From: Noviluteimonas lactosilytica
GTDB taxonomy: Bacteria; Pseudomonadota; Gammaproteobacteria; Xanthomonadales; Xanthomonadaceae
NCBI RefSeq assembly: GCF_020866925.1
Contig: NZ_JAJGAK010000002.1
Coordinates: 248,001 to 312,000, forward strand
Direction of reading: 5' to 3'
Length of the DNA: 64,000 nt
How positions within the stretch are numbered: position 1 is the first letter of the stretch; each line of letters begins with the position of its first letter. A program made the position numbers and the translations under genes. Under the pieces are notes generated by a model that was given only the letters and a program-made list of their open reading frames with translations, had not been told where the DNA came from and made no database searches. This document shows, in pieces, positions 30,441 through 40,314 of the stretch.

Positions 30441-31738
30441 CGGTCGATTTCGCCGAACACCACGTCGTACGTGCCGATCATCGCGACGACGTCGGCCAGC
30501 ATGTGGCCGGTGACGATCGCGTCCATCGACGACAGGTGCGCGAAGCCCGGCGCGCGCAACTTGCAGCGGAACGGCTTGTTCGCGCCGTCGCTGACCAGGT
30601 ACACGCCGAACTCGCCCTTCGGGGCTTCCACCGCGGCGTACGTTTCCCCTGCCGGGACGCAGTAGCCTTCGGTGAACAGCTTGAAGTGGTGGATCAGGGC
30701 TTCCATGTCGTCCTTCATCTCCTCGCGGGAGGGAGGCGCGACCTTGTAGTTGTCCAGCATCACCGGGCCCGGGTTGGCCTTCAGCCACTGGATGCACTGG
30801 GCGATGATGCGATTGGACTGGCGCATTTCCGCGACGCGCACGAGGTAACGGTCGTAGCAGTCGCCGTTGGTGCCGAGCGGAATGTCGAAGTCGACTTCGG
30901 CGTACTTCGCGTAGGGCTGCTTCTTGCGCAGGTCCCACGCGAGGCCGGAGCCACGCACCATCGGGCCGCTCATGCCCCACGCGAGCGCATCTTCGGGCGA
31001 CACGACGCCGATGCCGACGGTGCGCTGCTTCCAGATGCGGTTCTCGGTGAGCAGCGTTTCGTATTCGTCGACGCGCTTCGGGAAGTCCTGCGTGAAGCGC
31101 TCGAGGTAATCGAGCAGCGAACCCTCGCGCCATTCGTTGAAGCGCTTGAGCTTGGCGCCCTTGCGCCACGGCGACTCGCGGTACTTCGACATCTGCTCCG
31201 GCAGGTCGCGATACACGCCGCCCGGACGGTAGTACGTGGCGTGCATGCGCGCGCCCGACACCGCTTCGTAGACGTCCATCAGCTCTTCGCGTTCGCGGAA
31301 CGCGTAGAGGAACACCGCCATCGCGCCGAGATCGAGCGCGTTGGATCCGACCCACATCAGGTGGTTCAGGATGCGCGTGATCTCGTCGAACATCGTCCGG
31401 ATCCACTGCGCGCGTTCCGGTGCCTCGATGCCCATCAACTGTTCGATGGCGCGCACGTAGGCGTGCTCGTTGCACATCATCGAAACGTAATCCAGGCGAT
31501 CCATGTAGCCGATCGACTGGTTGAAGGGCTTGGATTCGGCGAGCTTCTCGGTGCCGCGATGTAGCAGGCCGATGTGCGGATCGGCGCGCTGGACGATTTC
31601 GCCGTCCATCTCGAGGATCAGGCGCAGCACGCCGTGCGCGGCCGGATGCTGCGGGCCGAAGTTCAACGTGTAGTTGCGAATCTCCGGGTTGTTCAAACCG
31701 GAAGTATTCGAGGGAAAGCGATCGATCTGTGCGCTCAC
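30437..31738 (-). CDS. nuoD: NADH-quinone oxidoreductase subunit D
   Basis: A 433-residue subunit forming the quinone site with NuoB. The N-terminal [23 protein letters not shown] is diagnostic and contains the conserved His of the quinone pocket; the C-terminus has DVVFGEIDR. The start is GTG (31736-31738), overlapping the nuoC stop as GTGA. Separate nuoC and nuoD genes contrast with the fused nuoCD of E. coli. Confidence 0.97.
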   Translation of the reverse strand: MSAQIDRFPSNTSGLNNPEIRNYTLNFGPQHPAAHGVLRLILEMDGEIVQRADPHIGLLHRGTEKLAESKPFNQSIGYMDRLDYVSMMCNEHAYVRAIEQLMGIEAPERAQWIRTMFDEITRILNHLMWVGSNALDLGAMAVFLYAFREREELMDVYEAVSGARMHATYYRPGGVYRDLPEQMSKYRESPWRKGAKLKRFNEWREGSLLDYLERFTQDFPKRVDEYETLLTENRIWKQRTVGIGVVSPEDALAWGMSGPMVRGSGLAWDLRKKQPYAKYAEVDFDIPLGTNGDCYDRYLVRVAEMRQSNRIIAQCIQWLKANPGPVMLDNYKVAPPSREEMKDDMEALIHHFKLFTEGYCVPAGETYAAVEAPKGEFGVYLVSDGANKPFRCKLRAPGFAHLSSMDAIVTGHMLADVVAMIGTYDVVFGEIDR

Positions 31739-32460
31739 TTGCCCGCCTCCTTCTCTTCGCCGGCGGCGGTCTTGTAGCGCGCGTCATCGCGGATCACGCG
31801 CGGCACGCCGACGCGCGGCTCGACCGACGTGACCGGCTCGTACACCACGCGCTGCTTCTCGTTGTCGTAACGCACTTCGACGTTGCCGATCAGCGGGAAG
31901 TCCTTGCGGAACGGATGACCGACGAAACCGTAGTCGGTGAGGATGCGGCGCAGGTCCGGGTGGCCCTGGAACAGGATCCCGTACATGTCGAACGCTTCGC
32001 GCTCGAACCAGTTCACGCCCGGCCACAGGTCGACGACGGACGCGACGACGGGCAGCGTGTCATCGGCGGCGAAGCAACGCACGCGCAGGCGCTGGTTGTG
32101 CTGCATCGACAACAGGTGCGCGACGACGGCAAAGCGGCGACCAGAAGTCGCGCCCTCACCGCTCGGTTCCTCGCCCCACTTGAAGCGACCCGGGCCACGG
32201 CCTTCGACGCCACGGCTGAAACCTTCCGACGACACGTCGGAGGTATCCCATTCGTCGCTGCCGTAACCGAGGTAATCGACGCCGCTGACGTCCATGCACA
32301 ACTCGAAACCGAAGTCGTTGCGCAGGTCGCGGCACGCGTCGTGCCAGCTGGACGGCGGAACTTCGAGCGTGACTTCACCGCGCGGCATCGCGACGTCGAC
32401 CGTCGCGCCGTCGATCCCGGCGAAATGCGCGCGCAGGCGCTCGACGAAATCGGTGCTCAT
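31735..32460 (-). CDS. nuoC: NADH-quinone oxidoreductase subunit C
   Basis: A 241-residue subunit (30 kDa-type). The conserved core [40 protein letters not shown] is complete. Between [13 protein letters not shown] and [11 protein letters not shown] is a ~35-residue Gly/Ser/Glu-rich insertion relative to short homologues, which I believe is usual in xanthomonads. Overlaps nuoB and nuoD by 4 nt each. Confidence 0.96.
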   Translation of the reverse strand: MSTDFVERLRAHFAGIDGATVDVAMPRGEVTLEVPPSSWHDACRDLRNDFGFELCMDVSGVDYLGYGSDEWDTSDVSSEGFSRGVEGRGPGRFKWGEEPSGEGATSGRRFAVVAHLLSMQHNQRLRVRCFAADDTLPVVASVVDLWPGVNWFEREAFDMYGILFQGHPDLRRILTDYGFVGHPFRKDFPLIGNVEVRYDNEKQRVVYEPVTSVEPRVGVPRVIRDDARYKTAAGEEKEAGK

Positions 32461-33062
32461 GCGGTCGCGCCTCGCGCAGCCGGTTCCTTGCTCCGAGGTT
32501 CCTTGCTTCGAAACGGATGCGTTTCGTTGCGGCGGATCTTCTTCTGCAACTGCAGGATGCCGTAGACGAGCGCTTCGGCCGTCGGCGGGCAACCCGGCAC
32601 GTACACGTCGACCGGCACGATGCGGTCGCAACCGCGCACGACTGCGTACGAATAGTGGTAGTAACCGCCGCCGTTGGCGCAGCTGCCCATCGAGATGACC
32701 CACTTCGGGTCGGGCATCTGGTCGTAGACCTTGCGCAACGCCGGGGCCATCTTGTTGACCAGCGTGCCGGCCACGATCATCACGTCGCTCTGGCGCGGCG
32801 ACGGACGGAACACCACGCCGTAACGGTCGAGGTCCAGGCGCGCGGCGCCGGCATGCATCATCTCGACCGCGCAGCACGCGAGACCGAAGGTCATCGGCCA
32901 CATCGAACCCGTGCGCGCCCAGTTCCACAGCGCGTCGAAGCTCGTCGTGACGAAGCCCTGCTCGACCAGCGGGTTCTCGCCTTCCGGCCGCAGGATGTCG
33001 CCCACGCGATCATCCGGCAGCGGGTTGTGCATCAAACCCGAAACGGTCTGGATCACTCCCAT
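32457..33062 (-). CDS. nuoB: NADH-quinone oxidoreductase subunit B
   Basis: A 201-residue subunit carrying N2, the last cluster before quinone. Ligands are in [20 protein letters not shown] and [11 protein letters not shown]. The final ~20 residues ([17 protein letters not shown]) come from a 15-bp tandem duplication at 32482-32511 and lie beyond the conserved fold. Its start overlaps the nuoA stop by 10 bp. Confidence 0.96.
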   Translation of the reverse strand: MGVIQTVSGLMHNPLPDDRVGDILRPEGENPLVEQGFVTTSFDALWNWARTGSMWPMTFGLACCAVEMMHAGAARLDLDRYGVVFRPSPRQSDVMIVAGTLVNKMAPALRKVYDQMPDPKWVISMGSCANGGGYYHYSYAVVRGCDRIVPVDVYVPGCPPTAEALVYGILQLQKKIRRNETHPFRSKEPRSKEPAARGATA

Positions 33063-33409
33063 TCCAGTGCACCCTTCTTCCAGACGTAAACGAAGCCGAT
33101 CACCAGCAGCGCGAGGAACACGCCCATCTCCACCAGGCCGAACACGCCGAGATCGCGGAACACGAGTGCCCAGGGGAAGACGAACGCGATTTCCAGGTCG
33201 AAGACGATGAACAGGATCGCGATCAGGTAATAGCGCACGTCGAACTGCATGCGCGCGTCCTCGAATGCGTTGAAGCCGCATTCGTAGGGCGAAAGCTTTT
33301 CGGAACTGGGGCGCTTGGGCCCGAGCACGTTGCCCACGATGATGAGGGCGATACCGATGCCCAGGGCGACGATCAGGAACAGCAGGGTCGGCAGATATTC
33401 GGCCAGCAC
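33053..33409 (-). CDS. nuoA: NADH-quinone oxidoreductase subunit A
   Basis: A 118-residue membrane subunit with three helices and the diagnostic loop [28 protein letters not shown], which shapes the quinone channel with NuoH. First gene of the 14-gene nuo operon. The promoter should lie between 33410 and the tRNA-Leu gene, but no clear -35/-10 pair is visible. Confidence 0.97.
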   Translation of the reverse strand: MLAEYLPTLLFLIVALGIGIALIIVGNVLGPKRPSSEKLSPYECGFNAFEDARMQFDVRYYLIAILFIVFDLEIAFVFPWALVFRDLGVFGLVEMGVFLALLVIGFVYVWKKGALEWE

Positions 33410-33470
33410 GCTCGGACCTCTCGTTCAGTCCGACAGCCGGCGTTGCCGGCGTCGTCTGGTTTGCTGCGTA

Positions 33471-33555
33471 TGGTGCCCAAGGGGGGACTCGAACCCCCAC
33501 GACTTGCGTCGCTACCACCTCAAGGTAGTGCGTCTACCAATTCCGCCACCTGGGC
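33471..33555 (-). tRNA. tRNA-Leu (GAG)
   Basis: An 85-nt class II tRNA with a long variable arm and encoded CCA. The anticodon stem-loop CTACCTTGAGGTGGTAG has anticodon GAG, reading CTC/CTT codons. Acceptor pairing G1-C72 through G7-C66 is intact with one G-U pair. It lies between secG and nuoA, as in other xanthomonads. Confidence 0.95.
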
Positions 33556-33610
33556 AATCAGGTCCCGCATCGCGCATTGCGCGCTGCGGAGTTCGACATT
33601 GTATGTCGAA

Positions 33611-34084
33611 TCAATCGTTCTGCGAAGGCGCAGCCGACGTCGTCGACGCTGCAGGCGCCGTCGGCACCGCGGTGTTCGCGGCCGGCGCAGCCGGGACGGC
33701 GTTGTTCGCTGCCGGCGCGGCCGGAACCGAACCTGCAGGAGCGGCCGCACCCGTCGGAGCCGTGGCGGCCGGCGCCTGCGCGGCCGGGGCCGCGGGGATA
33801 TCGGACATCAGGCCGAGGTCCTGCTGCGCCTGCTGGGCCTTCGGACGCAGGTTATGCGTCGCGTTCCAACCCATGAACAAGCTGATCGCGAAGAAGCTGA
33901 TCGCGAGCCACTTGGTCGACTTCGACAGGAAGTTGCCCGCGCCGCGCGAGCCGAACACCGTCGCCGAAGCACCGGCGCCGAAGCCCGAACCCGCCTGCGC
34001 ACCAGCGCCGCGCTGCATCAGGATGAGCACGATCATCGCGATCGCGATGAGCACGTACAGCACGTTGAGGATCGTCATCAACAT
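33611..34084 (-). CDS. secG: Preprotein translocase subunit SecG
   Basis: A 157-residue protein with the SecG core in the first ~75 residues: a first transmembrane helix (TILNVLYVLIAIAMIVLILMQ), the conserved QRGAGAQAGSGFGAGAS loop and a second helix (WLAISFFAISLFMGW). The remaining ~75 residues are an Ala/Pro/Thr-rich low-complexity tail, longer than in E. coli SecG (110 aa). It assists SecYEG-driven export. It starts 23 bp after tpiA. Confidence 0.95.
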   Translation of the reverse strand: MLMTILNVLYVLIAIAMIVLILMQRGAGAQAGSGFGAGASATVFGSRGAGNFLSKSTKWLAISFFAISLFMGWNATHNLRPKAQQAQQDLGLMSDIPAAPAAQAPAATAPTGAAAPAGSVPAAPAANNAVPAAPAANTAVPTAPAASTTSAAPSQND

Positions 34085-34107
34085 CGGGGGAGAACTCTGC
34101 CTTTGGC

Positions 34108-34860
34108 TCAGGCCGTCGCCGCATCGGCGATGGCCAGGAAATCCCGGGCGACGAGGGACGCGCCGCCCACCAGCCCGCCGTCGACGTCGGGCTGGGAGAA
34201 CAGCGCCTTCGCATTGTCGGGCTTCACGCTGCCGCCATAGAGGATCGGCAGCAAGCCGGCGATCTTAGCAGAGCGCGACGCGACCTCGCCACGGATGAAC
34301 GCGTGCACGGCCTGGGCCTGCTCCGGGGAGGCGGTCCGGCCGGTGCCGATGGCCCAGACCGGCTCGTAGGCGATGATCGCGCCGTCCAGGGCCTCGGGGC
34401 CGCCGAGGTCGAAGATCGGCTCCAGCTGCTGCTCGATGCGCCATTCGGTCTGGCCGGACTCGCGCTCGCGCAGGGATTCGCCGACGCACAGGATCGGGGT
34501 GAGGCCCGCCCGCTTCGTCGCGAAGAACTTCTTCGCGACCAGCTCGCTGGACTCGCCGTGGTACTGCCGGCGCTCTGAATGGCCGACCAGGCCGAAGCGC
34601 GCGCCGACATCCAGCAGCATCGCGGCCGAGACCTCGCCCGTGTAGGCGCCCTGTTCGTTCACGCTCACGTCCTGCGCGCCGAAGCCCACGCCGCGCTCGG
34701 CGAAATGTTCGACCAGCTCGCCCAGGTACGGCAGCGGCGGCAGCACGACGCGCTCCACGCCCGGCGGCGGCGCGACGGCGGCGATCTCTTCCACGAGCGC
34801 ACAGGCGAACGCACGGTCGCCATGCAGTTTCCAGTTGCCCGCCACGATCCTGCGACGCAT
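34108..34860 (-). CDS. tpiA: Triosephosphate isomerase
   Basis: A 250-residue TIM-barrel enzyme interconverting dihydroxyacetone phosphate and glyceraldehyde 3-phosphate. Catalytic residues are visible: Lys11 in GNWKLHG, His94 in GHSERRQYHGE, and Glu in AYEPVWAIGTG; the phosphate loop is LYGGSVKPDN. The ATG at 34858-34860 is chosen because GGAAGG stands 7 nt upstream; a GTG two codons earlier is only 1 nt from that site. Confidence 0.97.
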   Translation of the reverse strand: MRRRIVAGNWKLHGDRAFACALVEEIAAVAPPPGVERVVLPPLPYLGELVEHFAERGVGFGAQDVSVNEQGAYTGEVSAAMLLDVGARFGLVGHSERRQYHGESSELVAKKFFATKRAGLTPILCVGESLRERESGQTEWRIEQQLEPIFDLGGPEALDGAIIAYEPVWAIGTGRTASPEQAQAVHAFIRGEVASRSAKIAGLLPILYGGSVKPDNAKALFSQPDVDGGLVGGASLVARDFLAIADAATA

Positions 34861-34932
34861 CGACACACCTTCCGTAGAACGCTTCCGAAGCGCGGCAGTC
34901 TAGCGCAGCGGCCGCACGCCGGCCCGCCCCGC

Positions 34933-34938
34933 TATGAT
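34933..34938 (+). promoter_or_regulatory. Possible -10 box for the methyltransferase gene
   Basis: TATGAT lies 33 nt before the ATG at 34971. No recognisable -35 hexamer precedes it at normal spacing, so the call is tentative. Confidence 0.3.
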
Positions 34939-34970
34939 TCCGTCATCCGGACAGGTGAGGCACGCACGCA

Positions 34971-35834
34971 ATGGCCGAGCCCGGCGCACTCAAGTACCAG
35001 GCCACCGTCGACCTGGGCCAGCGCAACAATTCGCACACGCTGCTGCACGAACTCGCGGTCGGCGAGCGGCAGGCGCCGCTGTCGATCCTGGAAGTCGGGT
35101 GCGCGTCGGGCTACCTCGGTGCGTCGCTGGTCGCACGCGGCCATCGCGTCACCGGCGTCGAACCCGACCCTGCGTCGGCGCACGCCGCGGCGCGCGTGCT
35201 CACCGACGTGTGGAACGGCGGCCTGCACGATTACCTCGCCACGCATCCGCAGGCGCGCTTCGACGTGCTGCTGTTCGGCGACGTGCTCGAACACATGGTC
35301 GATCCGACGGACGCGTTGCGCCATGCCCTGCCGCACCTGCGCGACGGCGGCCGCATCGTCGTGAGCCTGCCGAACGTCGCGCACGGCAGCGTGCGCGCGA
35401 TGCTGCTGGAAGGCCGCTTCGATTACGAGGAACGCGGCATCCTCGATCGCACGCACCTGCGGTTCTTCACGCGCGAAGGGATCGCGAAACTGTGCGCCGA
35501 CACGGGCCTGGCGATCGAGCGCCTCTACGCCGTCGGCGTGCCGATCGGCGACGTCGACCGCGAATACCACATGCGACTGCGCCGCGAATACGTCACCGCG
35601 ATCGAATTGCTCGACGCCGACGAATCGCGCCACGCCTTCCAGTACGTGCTGCGCGCCGCGCCCTCCACGCTTCCGCCGTCGGCGCTGCTCGACGCCAACC
35701 TGCGGGTGGAAGTCGAACGCACGGCGCCGATCCCGCATCCGCACGGCGTGCGATCGTGGAAGCAGCGGCTGCAGGTGAAACTCTTCCACGCGCTGCTGCG
35801 TTCGATCAGCGAACGCCGACATCGCGGGCAATGA
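34971..35834 (+). CDS. Class I SAM-dependent methyltransferase
   Basis: A 287-residue protein with a Rossmann methyltransferase core: motif I ILEVGCASGYLG at about 39-50, acidic end of strand 2 VTGVEPDP, and motif IV-like FDVLLFGDVLEHMVDP, then GGRIVVSLPNVAHG. The arrangement resembles methyltransferases found with glycan or lipopolysaccharide biosynthesis enzymes (Methyltransf_23), but the substrate cannot be assigned. It is transcribed divergently from tpiA, preceded by GGTGAGG, and converges on the oxygenase gene 3 bp away, so it is probably monocistronic. Confidence 0.8.
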   Translation: MAEPGALKYQATVDLGQRNNSHTLLHELAVGERQAPLSILEVGCASGYLGASLVARGHRVTGVEPDPASAHAAARVLTDVWNGGLHDYLATHPQARFDVLLFGDVLEHMVDPTDALRHALPHLRDGGRIVVSLPNVAHGSVRAMLLEGRFDYEERGILDRTHLRFFTREGIAKLCADTGLAIERLYAVGVPIGDVDREYHMRLRREYVTAIELLDADESRHAFQYVLRAAPSTLPPSALLDANLRVEVERTAPIPHPHGVRSWKQRLQVKLFHALLRSISERRHRGQ

Positions 35835-35837
35835 CGC

Positions 35838-36791
35838 TTACTTCAGCTTGATTTCGCGCAGGCGTTCTTCGAGATAGCCCTGCGCCGTGATCGCCTCGGG
35901 ATAGCGCGAGGGATTGCCGGGCGTCACGCACGAGTCCAGCACGTCGATCAGGAAATCCGGGTTCGGGTGCAGGAAGAACGGCGTGGAATAACGCGGCTGG
36001 CGCGCGAGTTCGCCCGGCGGATTGACCACGCGATGCGTGGTCGAGGGATACACGTGGTTGGTCAGGCGCTGCAGCATGTCGCCGATGTTGACGACGATGG
36101 TGTCGGCGTCGGCGGTGAACGGCACCCACTCGCCCTTGCGCGACAACACTTCCAGGCCCGCCGCGCTCGCGCCGACCAGCAGCGTGATCAGGTTGATGTC
36201 CTCGTGCGCGCCGGCGCGCACGTTGGGAATGTCGGGCGTGGTGATCGGCGGATAGTGGATCGGGCGCAGGATCGAATTGCCGTAGTTCGTCTTGTCGACG
36301 AACCAGTCTTCCGGCAGGCCGATGTGCAGCGCGAGCGCCGCGAGCACCTGCGATCCGAGCTTGTCGAGCGCGTCGTACAGGCCGTAGCCGACGTCGCGGA
36401 ATTCCGGCACTTCGTCCGGCCACAGGTTCGCAGCCATCACGTCGGCGCACTTGTGGTCGCGCGGGATCTCGCGGCCGATGTGCCAGAACTCCTTGAGGTC
36501 GGAGTACTGCGCGCCCTTCGCGGTTTCCACGCCGAACGGCGTGTAGCCGCGCGCACCGCCGCCACCGGCGACGTGGTACTGGCGCTTGGTGTCTTCCGGC
36601 AATGCGAAGTAACGCTGGAACACGTCGTACGCGCGGTCGATCTGTTCCTGCGCGATGCCGTGGTTGCGGATGCCCGCGAAACCCCACTCGCGATAGGCCT
36701 GCCCGAGTTCGGCGACGAACGCGGCGCGGTCTTCCGCGCTCACGGGATGGGTGAAACGCGCGATGTCGAGCGTCGGGATACGAGCGGTCAT
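35838..36791 (-). CDS. 2-oxoglutarate/Fe(II)-dependent oxygenase, isopenicillin N synthase-like
   Basis: A 317-residue non-haem iron oxygenase. The N-terminal DIOX_N region contains the helix typical of the superfamily (WGFAGIRNHGI); the double-stranded beta-helix carries the iron triad His196-x-Asp198 (AGAHEDINLITLL) and His253 (THRVVNPP), with Arg267-x-Ser269 (RYS) as the 2-oxoglutarate carboxylate site. The specific substrate is unknown; no non-ribosomal peptide synthetase or beta-lactam genes are nearby, so a metabolic role is more likely than antibiotic synthesis. It lies 15 bp downstream of glmM and may be cotranscribed with it. Confidence 0.85.
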   Translation of the reverse strand: MTARIPTLDIARFTHPVSAEDRAAFVAELGQAYREWGFAGIRNHGIAQEQIDRAYDVFQRYFALPEDTKRQYHVAGGGGARGYTPFGVETAKGAQYSDLKEFWHIGREIPRDHKCADVMAANLWPDEVPEFRDVGYGLYDALDKLGSQVLAALALHIGLPEDWFVDKTNYGNSILRPIHYPPITTPDIPNVRAGAHEDINLITLLVGASAAGLEVLSRKGEWVPFTADADTIVVNIGDMLQRLTNHVYPSTTHRVVNPPGELARQPRYSTPFFLHPNPDFLIDVLDSCVTPGNPSRYPEAITAQGYLEERLREIKLK

Positions 36792-36806
36792 TTCAAATCC
36801 GGAGCG

Positions 36807-38168
36807 TTACTGCGCAGCCGCGCGCACGGCGTCGGCGAGTTTCTCGAGCGTGGATGCCATCAATGCATCGTCGTCGGCCTCGACCGTGACGCGCACGACC
36901 GGCTCGGTGCCCGACGGACGCAGGAACGCGCGCCCGCGCCCCTTCACGGCCGACTGCGCATCGGCGAGCGCGGCCTGCACGGACGGATGGTCGGCGGGCT
37001 TCGCGCCGGGCGCGAGCTTCACGTTGATGGTCTTCTGCGGCACCTTGCGCATGCCCGCGATCGCTTCGCGCAACGACAGGCCGCGGCGACGCAACACTTC
37101 CAGCACCTGCAGCGCGCTGACGATGCCGTCGCCCGTGCTGGTGCGGTCCAGGCACAGGAGATGGCCGGAGGCTTCGCCGCCGAGCACGCCTTCGCGTTCG
37201 ACCAGCATCTGGTGCACGTAGCGATCGCCGACCTTCGCGCGTGCGAAGTCGATGCCCTTCTCGCCGAGCGCGCGCTCGAGGCCGAAGTTGGTCATCAGCG
37301 TGCCGACCATCGGGCCGCGCAGGCGGCCGGTCTGCTGCCAGTCGGAGGCGAGCACGTACAGCAGGTCGTCGCCGTCGCACACGGTGCCGTCGTCGGCGAC
37401 GAACAGCACGCGATCGCCGTCGCCGTCGAACGCGATGCCGATGTCGGCCTTGGTCGCGCGCACGTGCGCGGCGAGCGTTTCCGGATGCGTCGAACCCACG
37501 CCGTCGTTGATGTTCAGGCCGTTCGGCTCGATGCCGATCGCGTCCACGCGCGCGCCGAGTTCGCGCAGCACGAGCGGGCCGACCTGGTAGGTCGCGCCGT
37601 TCGCGCAGTCCATCGCGATGCTCATGCCGGTGAGGTCGAAGCCGCGCGGCACGGAGTTCTTGCACGCTTCGACGTAACGCTCGACCGCGCCGCGCGTGCG
37701 CAGCGCCTTGCCGAGGCTGTCGGAGGCGACGGTGCGGAAGGGCTTGTCGAGCGCGGCTTCGATCGCGAGTTCGGTCGCGTCGTCGAGCTTCTCGCCTTCG
37801 GCCGAGAAGAACTTGATGCCGTTGTCGTGGTGCGGATTGTGCGAAGCGGAAATCACGATGCCGCCATCGGCGCGCAGCGAACGCGTGAGGTGCGCGACGG
37901 CCGGCGTGGGCATCGGGCCCATCAGCTGTACGTCGACGCCCGCGGCGACGAGGCCCGCTTCCAGCGCGGCTTCGAACATGTAGTTCGAGATGCGCGTGTC
38001 CTTGCCGATGATGACGACCGGCTTGCGCCATTCGCGCTGCGCATGCAGCTGCGCGTCGCGCAGCGCATGGCCGTAGGCATTGCCCAGGCGCAGCACGAAG
38101 TCGGCGGAGATCGCACCCTCGCCCACGCGGCCGCGGATGCCGTCGGTTCCGAAATACTTGCGACTCAA
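36807..38168 (-). CDS. glmM: Phosphoglucosamine mutase
   Basis: A 453-residue alpha-D-phosphohexomutase converting glucosamine 6-phosphate to glucosamine 1-phosphate for UDP-GlcNAc and so peptidoglycan and LPS synthesis. The phospho-serine is Ser109 in [19 protein letters not shown]; the metal loop is FDGDGDR and the C-terminal phosphate loop is [11 protein letters not shown]. The start appears to be TTG (38166-38168), overlapping the accD stop as TTGA; it yields [13 protein letters not shown], the exact family N-terminus, so a rare start with translational coupling is likely. Confidence 0.97.
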   Translation of the reverse strand: MSRKYFGTDGIRGRVGEGAISADFVLRLGNAYGHALRDAQLHAQREWRKPVVIIGKDTRISNYMFEAALEAGLVAAGVDVQLMGPMPTPAVAHLTRSLRADGGIVISASHNPHHDNGIKFFSAEGEKLDDATELAIEAALDKPFRTVASDSLGKALRTRGAVERYVEACKNSVPRGFDLTGMSIAMDCANGATYQVGPLVLRELGARVDAIGIEPNGLNINDGVGSTHPETLAAHVRATKADIGIAFDGDGDRVLFVADDGTVCDGDDLLYVLASDWQQTGRLRGPMVGTLMTNFGLERALGEKGIDFARAKVGDRYVHQMLVEREGVLGGEASGHLLCLDRTSTGDGIVSALQVLEVLRRRGLSLREAIAGMRKVPQKTINVKLAPGAKPADHPSVQAALADAQSAVKGRGRAFLRPSGTEPVVRVTVEADDDALMASTLEKLADAVRAAAQ

Positions 38169-39067
38169 GCGGCGCTCTCCCTGCCTTCGTTCGGTTCGTC
38201 GTCGGCCGGTGCCGACTGTTGCATCATCATCGCGAGCAGGTGAGCGAGTCGGTCACGCAGCTCGCGGCGGTCGCAGATCTGGTCGATCGCGCCGTGGTCG
38301 AGCAGGAATTCGGAACGCTGGAACCCTTCCGGCAACTTTTCGCGCACGGTCTGTTCGATCACGCGCGGGCCGGCGAAGCCGATCAGCGCGGCGGGCTCGG
38401 CGATGTTGATGTCGCCCAGCATCGCGAACGAGGCCGACACGCCGCCGGTGGTCGGATGCGTGAGCACCGAGATGTACGGCAGGCCCGCTTCGCGCAGGCG
38501 CGCGAGCGCGGCCGAGGTCTTCGCCATCTGCATCAGCGAGAACAGGCTTTCCTGCATGCGCGCGCCGCCGCTGGCGGAGAAGCACACGAACGGGCAGCGC
38601 ATCTCCAGCGCGGTTTCCGCGCCGCGGGTGAAGCGTTCACCGACGACCGAGCCCATCGAGCCGCCCATGTAGGCGAAGTCGAACGAGGACGCGACCAGGT
38701 CGCGACCCTTGAGCTTGCCGACCATCGTGATCATCGCGTCGCGCTCGCCCGTCGACTTCTGCGCGGCCTTGATGCGATCGGAATACTTCTTCTGGTCCTT
38801 GAACTTCAGGACGTCGGTCGGGCCGAGTTCGGACGCGATCTCGCGCGTCGGCAGGCCGGGGTCGAACAGCGCGGCCAGGCGGGCGCGCGCGCGGATCGGC
38901 ATGTGGTGGCCGCACTTCGGGCAGACCTCGAGGTTTTCCTCGAGCTCCGGGCGATAGAGCACCGAGCCGCACTTGTCGCACTTCTCCCACAGGCCTTCCG
39001 GCACGCTGCGCTTGTTGCCGCCTTCGGTGCGGATGCGCGAGGGCATCAATTTCTTCAGCCAGGACAC
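38165..39067 (-). CDS. accD: Acetyl-CoA carboxylase carboxyltransferase subunit beta
   Basis: A 300-residue subunit that, with AccA, transfers carboxyl from biotin to acetyl-CoA, the first committed step of fatty acid synthesis. The N-terminal zinc ribbon uses Cys30, Cys33, Cys49 and Cys52 (CDKC...CPKC); the crotonase-like core has [23 protein letters not shown] and [16 protein letters not shown]. The start is GTG at 39065-39067 ([12 protein letters not shown]). Linkage to trpA is common in gammaproteobacteria. Confidence 0.97.
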   Translation of the reverse strand: MSWLKKLMPSRIRTEGGNKRSVPEGLWEKCDKCGSVLYRPELEENLEVCPKCGHHMPIRARARLAALFDPGLPTREIASELGPTDVLKFKDQKKYSDRIKAAQKSTGERDAMITMVGKLKGRDLVASSFDFAYMGGSMGSVVGERFTRGAETALEMRCPFVCFSASGGARMQESLFSLMQMAKTSAALARLREAGLPYISVLTHPTTGGVSASFAMLGDINIAEPAALIGFAGPRVIEQTVREKLPEGFQRSEFLLDHGAIDQICDRRELRDRLAHLLAMMMQQSAPADDEPNEGRESAA

Positions 39068-39123
39068 GTGGCAGGTCTTCCGTTCTGGATAAGGGTCGGG
39101 ATGCGATCCCGAGACGCGGAAGT

Positions 39124-39921
39124 CTAGCGCAGCGGGTCGAGCGCGGCCCGCAACGGGGCGAGGAAGCGCGCGGCTTCGGCCACCGGATCGTCGGCTTGTG
39201 CGAGCGCGGCGACCAGGGCGCTGCCGACCACCACGCCGTCGGCGTGTTCGGCCATCGCCTCGGCCGATGCGGCGTCCTTGATGCCGAACCCCGCGAGCAC
39301 GGGGACGGTCGCGGCTTGCCGCAGGGCCCGCAGGCGCGACGATGCAGCGCCGGCGTCGAGCCGGTCCGCGCCGGTGACGCCGGCGAAGCTCACGAAATAC
39401 AGGTAGCCCTGCGCGTCCTCGCACAGGCGGCGCAGGCGCGCCTCCTTCGTCGTCGGCGAGGCGAGCAGGATCAGGGCGAGGCCGTGCGCGGCGAGCGCCG
39501 CGCGCAGTTCGCCCGCTTCTTCCGGCGGGAGGTCGACGAGCAGCACGCCATCGACGCCCGCCTCCGCCGCATCCGCCGCGAAGCGTTGCGCGCCGCGGAT
39601 CTCGATCGGATTCAGGTATCCCATCAGGACCACGGGCGTGTGCGCGTCCACCGTGCGGAAGGTCCGCACCGTGTCGAGCACGTACGCCAGCCCGGCGCCG
39701 CGCGCGAGCGCGCGTTCCGAGCTGCGCTGGATCACGGGGCCGTCCGCCATCGGGTCGGAGAACGGCACGCCGAGTTCGAGCACGTCGGCGCCCGCGGCGA
39801 CGAGCGCATGCAGCACAGGCGCCGTCGCGTCGAGCGCGGGATCGCCCGCGGTGACGAACGGCACCAGTGCCTTGCGCCCGCGCGCGCGCAGGCTCTCGAA
39901 CGTTGCTTCGAGGCGACTCAT
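39124..39921 (-). CDS. trpA: Tryptophan synthase alpha subunit
   Basis: A 265-residue TIM-barrel lyase cleaving indole-3-glycerol phosphate to indole, which channels to TrpB. Catalytic Glu49 and Asp60 ([16 protein letters not shown]) are present at canonical numbering, and the phosphate loop is [10 protein letters not shown]. Its ATG overlaps the stop of the DUF3144 gene as ATGA, so trpA is coupled to that gene rather than directly to trpB. Confidence 0.97.
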   Translation of the reverse strand: MSRLEATFESLRARGRKALVPFVTAGDPALDATAPVLHALVAAGADVLELGVPFSDPMADGPVIQRSSERALARGAGLAYVLDTVRTFRTVDAHTPVVLMGYLNPIEIRGAQRFAADAAEAGVDGVLLVDLPPEEAGELRAALAAHGLALILLASPTTKEARLRRLCEDAQGYLYFVSFAGVTGADRLDAGAASSRLRALRQAATVPVLAGFGIKDAASAEAMAEHADGVVVGSALVAALAQADDPVAEAARFLAPLRAALDPLR

Positions 39922-40292
39922 CCGACGCGCGGCAGGCCCTGCGCTTCGCGTTCGGCGTTCATCTTCTCGATGTAGTTCTTCAGTTCCGACTCGCCGACGT
40001 CGACGCCGCGCTCGTGGCCCAGGCCATCGATGTGCTCGTTGAGCATCTGGCGGTAGAGGTTGGTCATGTAGTCGAGGAACTGGGTGCGCTCACCCGCGAT
40101 GTCATTGGTCTGCGCCATGAAGGCATGCGCGTTGAAGCGCGAGGCCGCGTACATCGAGGCCATGCTGATGCGCTTCAGGCCGTGTTCCTTGGCGTGCTTG
40201 TTGGTCAGTTCGAGATACTCGTTGACCACGGCGAAGAACTTCGGGTCGAGGCGGGGATCGGCGACGGCCTGCTTGTCGGTGTTGTCGGTCAT
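39918..40292 (-). CDS. DUF3144-type protein between trpB and trpA
   Basis: A 124-residue soluble protein resembling the DUF3144 family (small proteobacterial proteins of unknown function). The core is helical, with [36 protein letters not shown] and [17 protein letters not shown]. It has no signal peptide or membrane segment. Its position between trpB and trpA, 22 bp after trpB and overlapping trpA by 4 nt, means it is made with the tryptophan synthase subunits; whether it affects that enzyme is unknown. Confidence 0.8.
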   Translation of the reverse strand: MTDNTDKQAVADPRLDPKFFAVVNEYLELTNKHAKEHGLKRISMASMYAASRFNAHAFMAQTNDIAGERTQFLDYMTNLYRQMLNEHIDGLGHERGVDVGESELKNYIEKMNAEREAQGLPRVG

Positions 40293-40314
40293 GGTGGTGC
40301 TCCTGTTGCGTCAG

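Noticed and set aside
35838-36791. Isopenicillin N synthase and a beta-lactam biosynthetic cluster
   Set aside because: Only the general 2-oxoglutarate oxygenase motifs are present, and no ACV synthetase or related genes are nearby. The presence of the RxS 2-oxoglutarate site argues for a co-substrate-dependent oxygenase.
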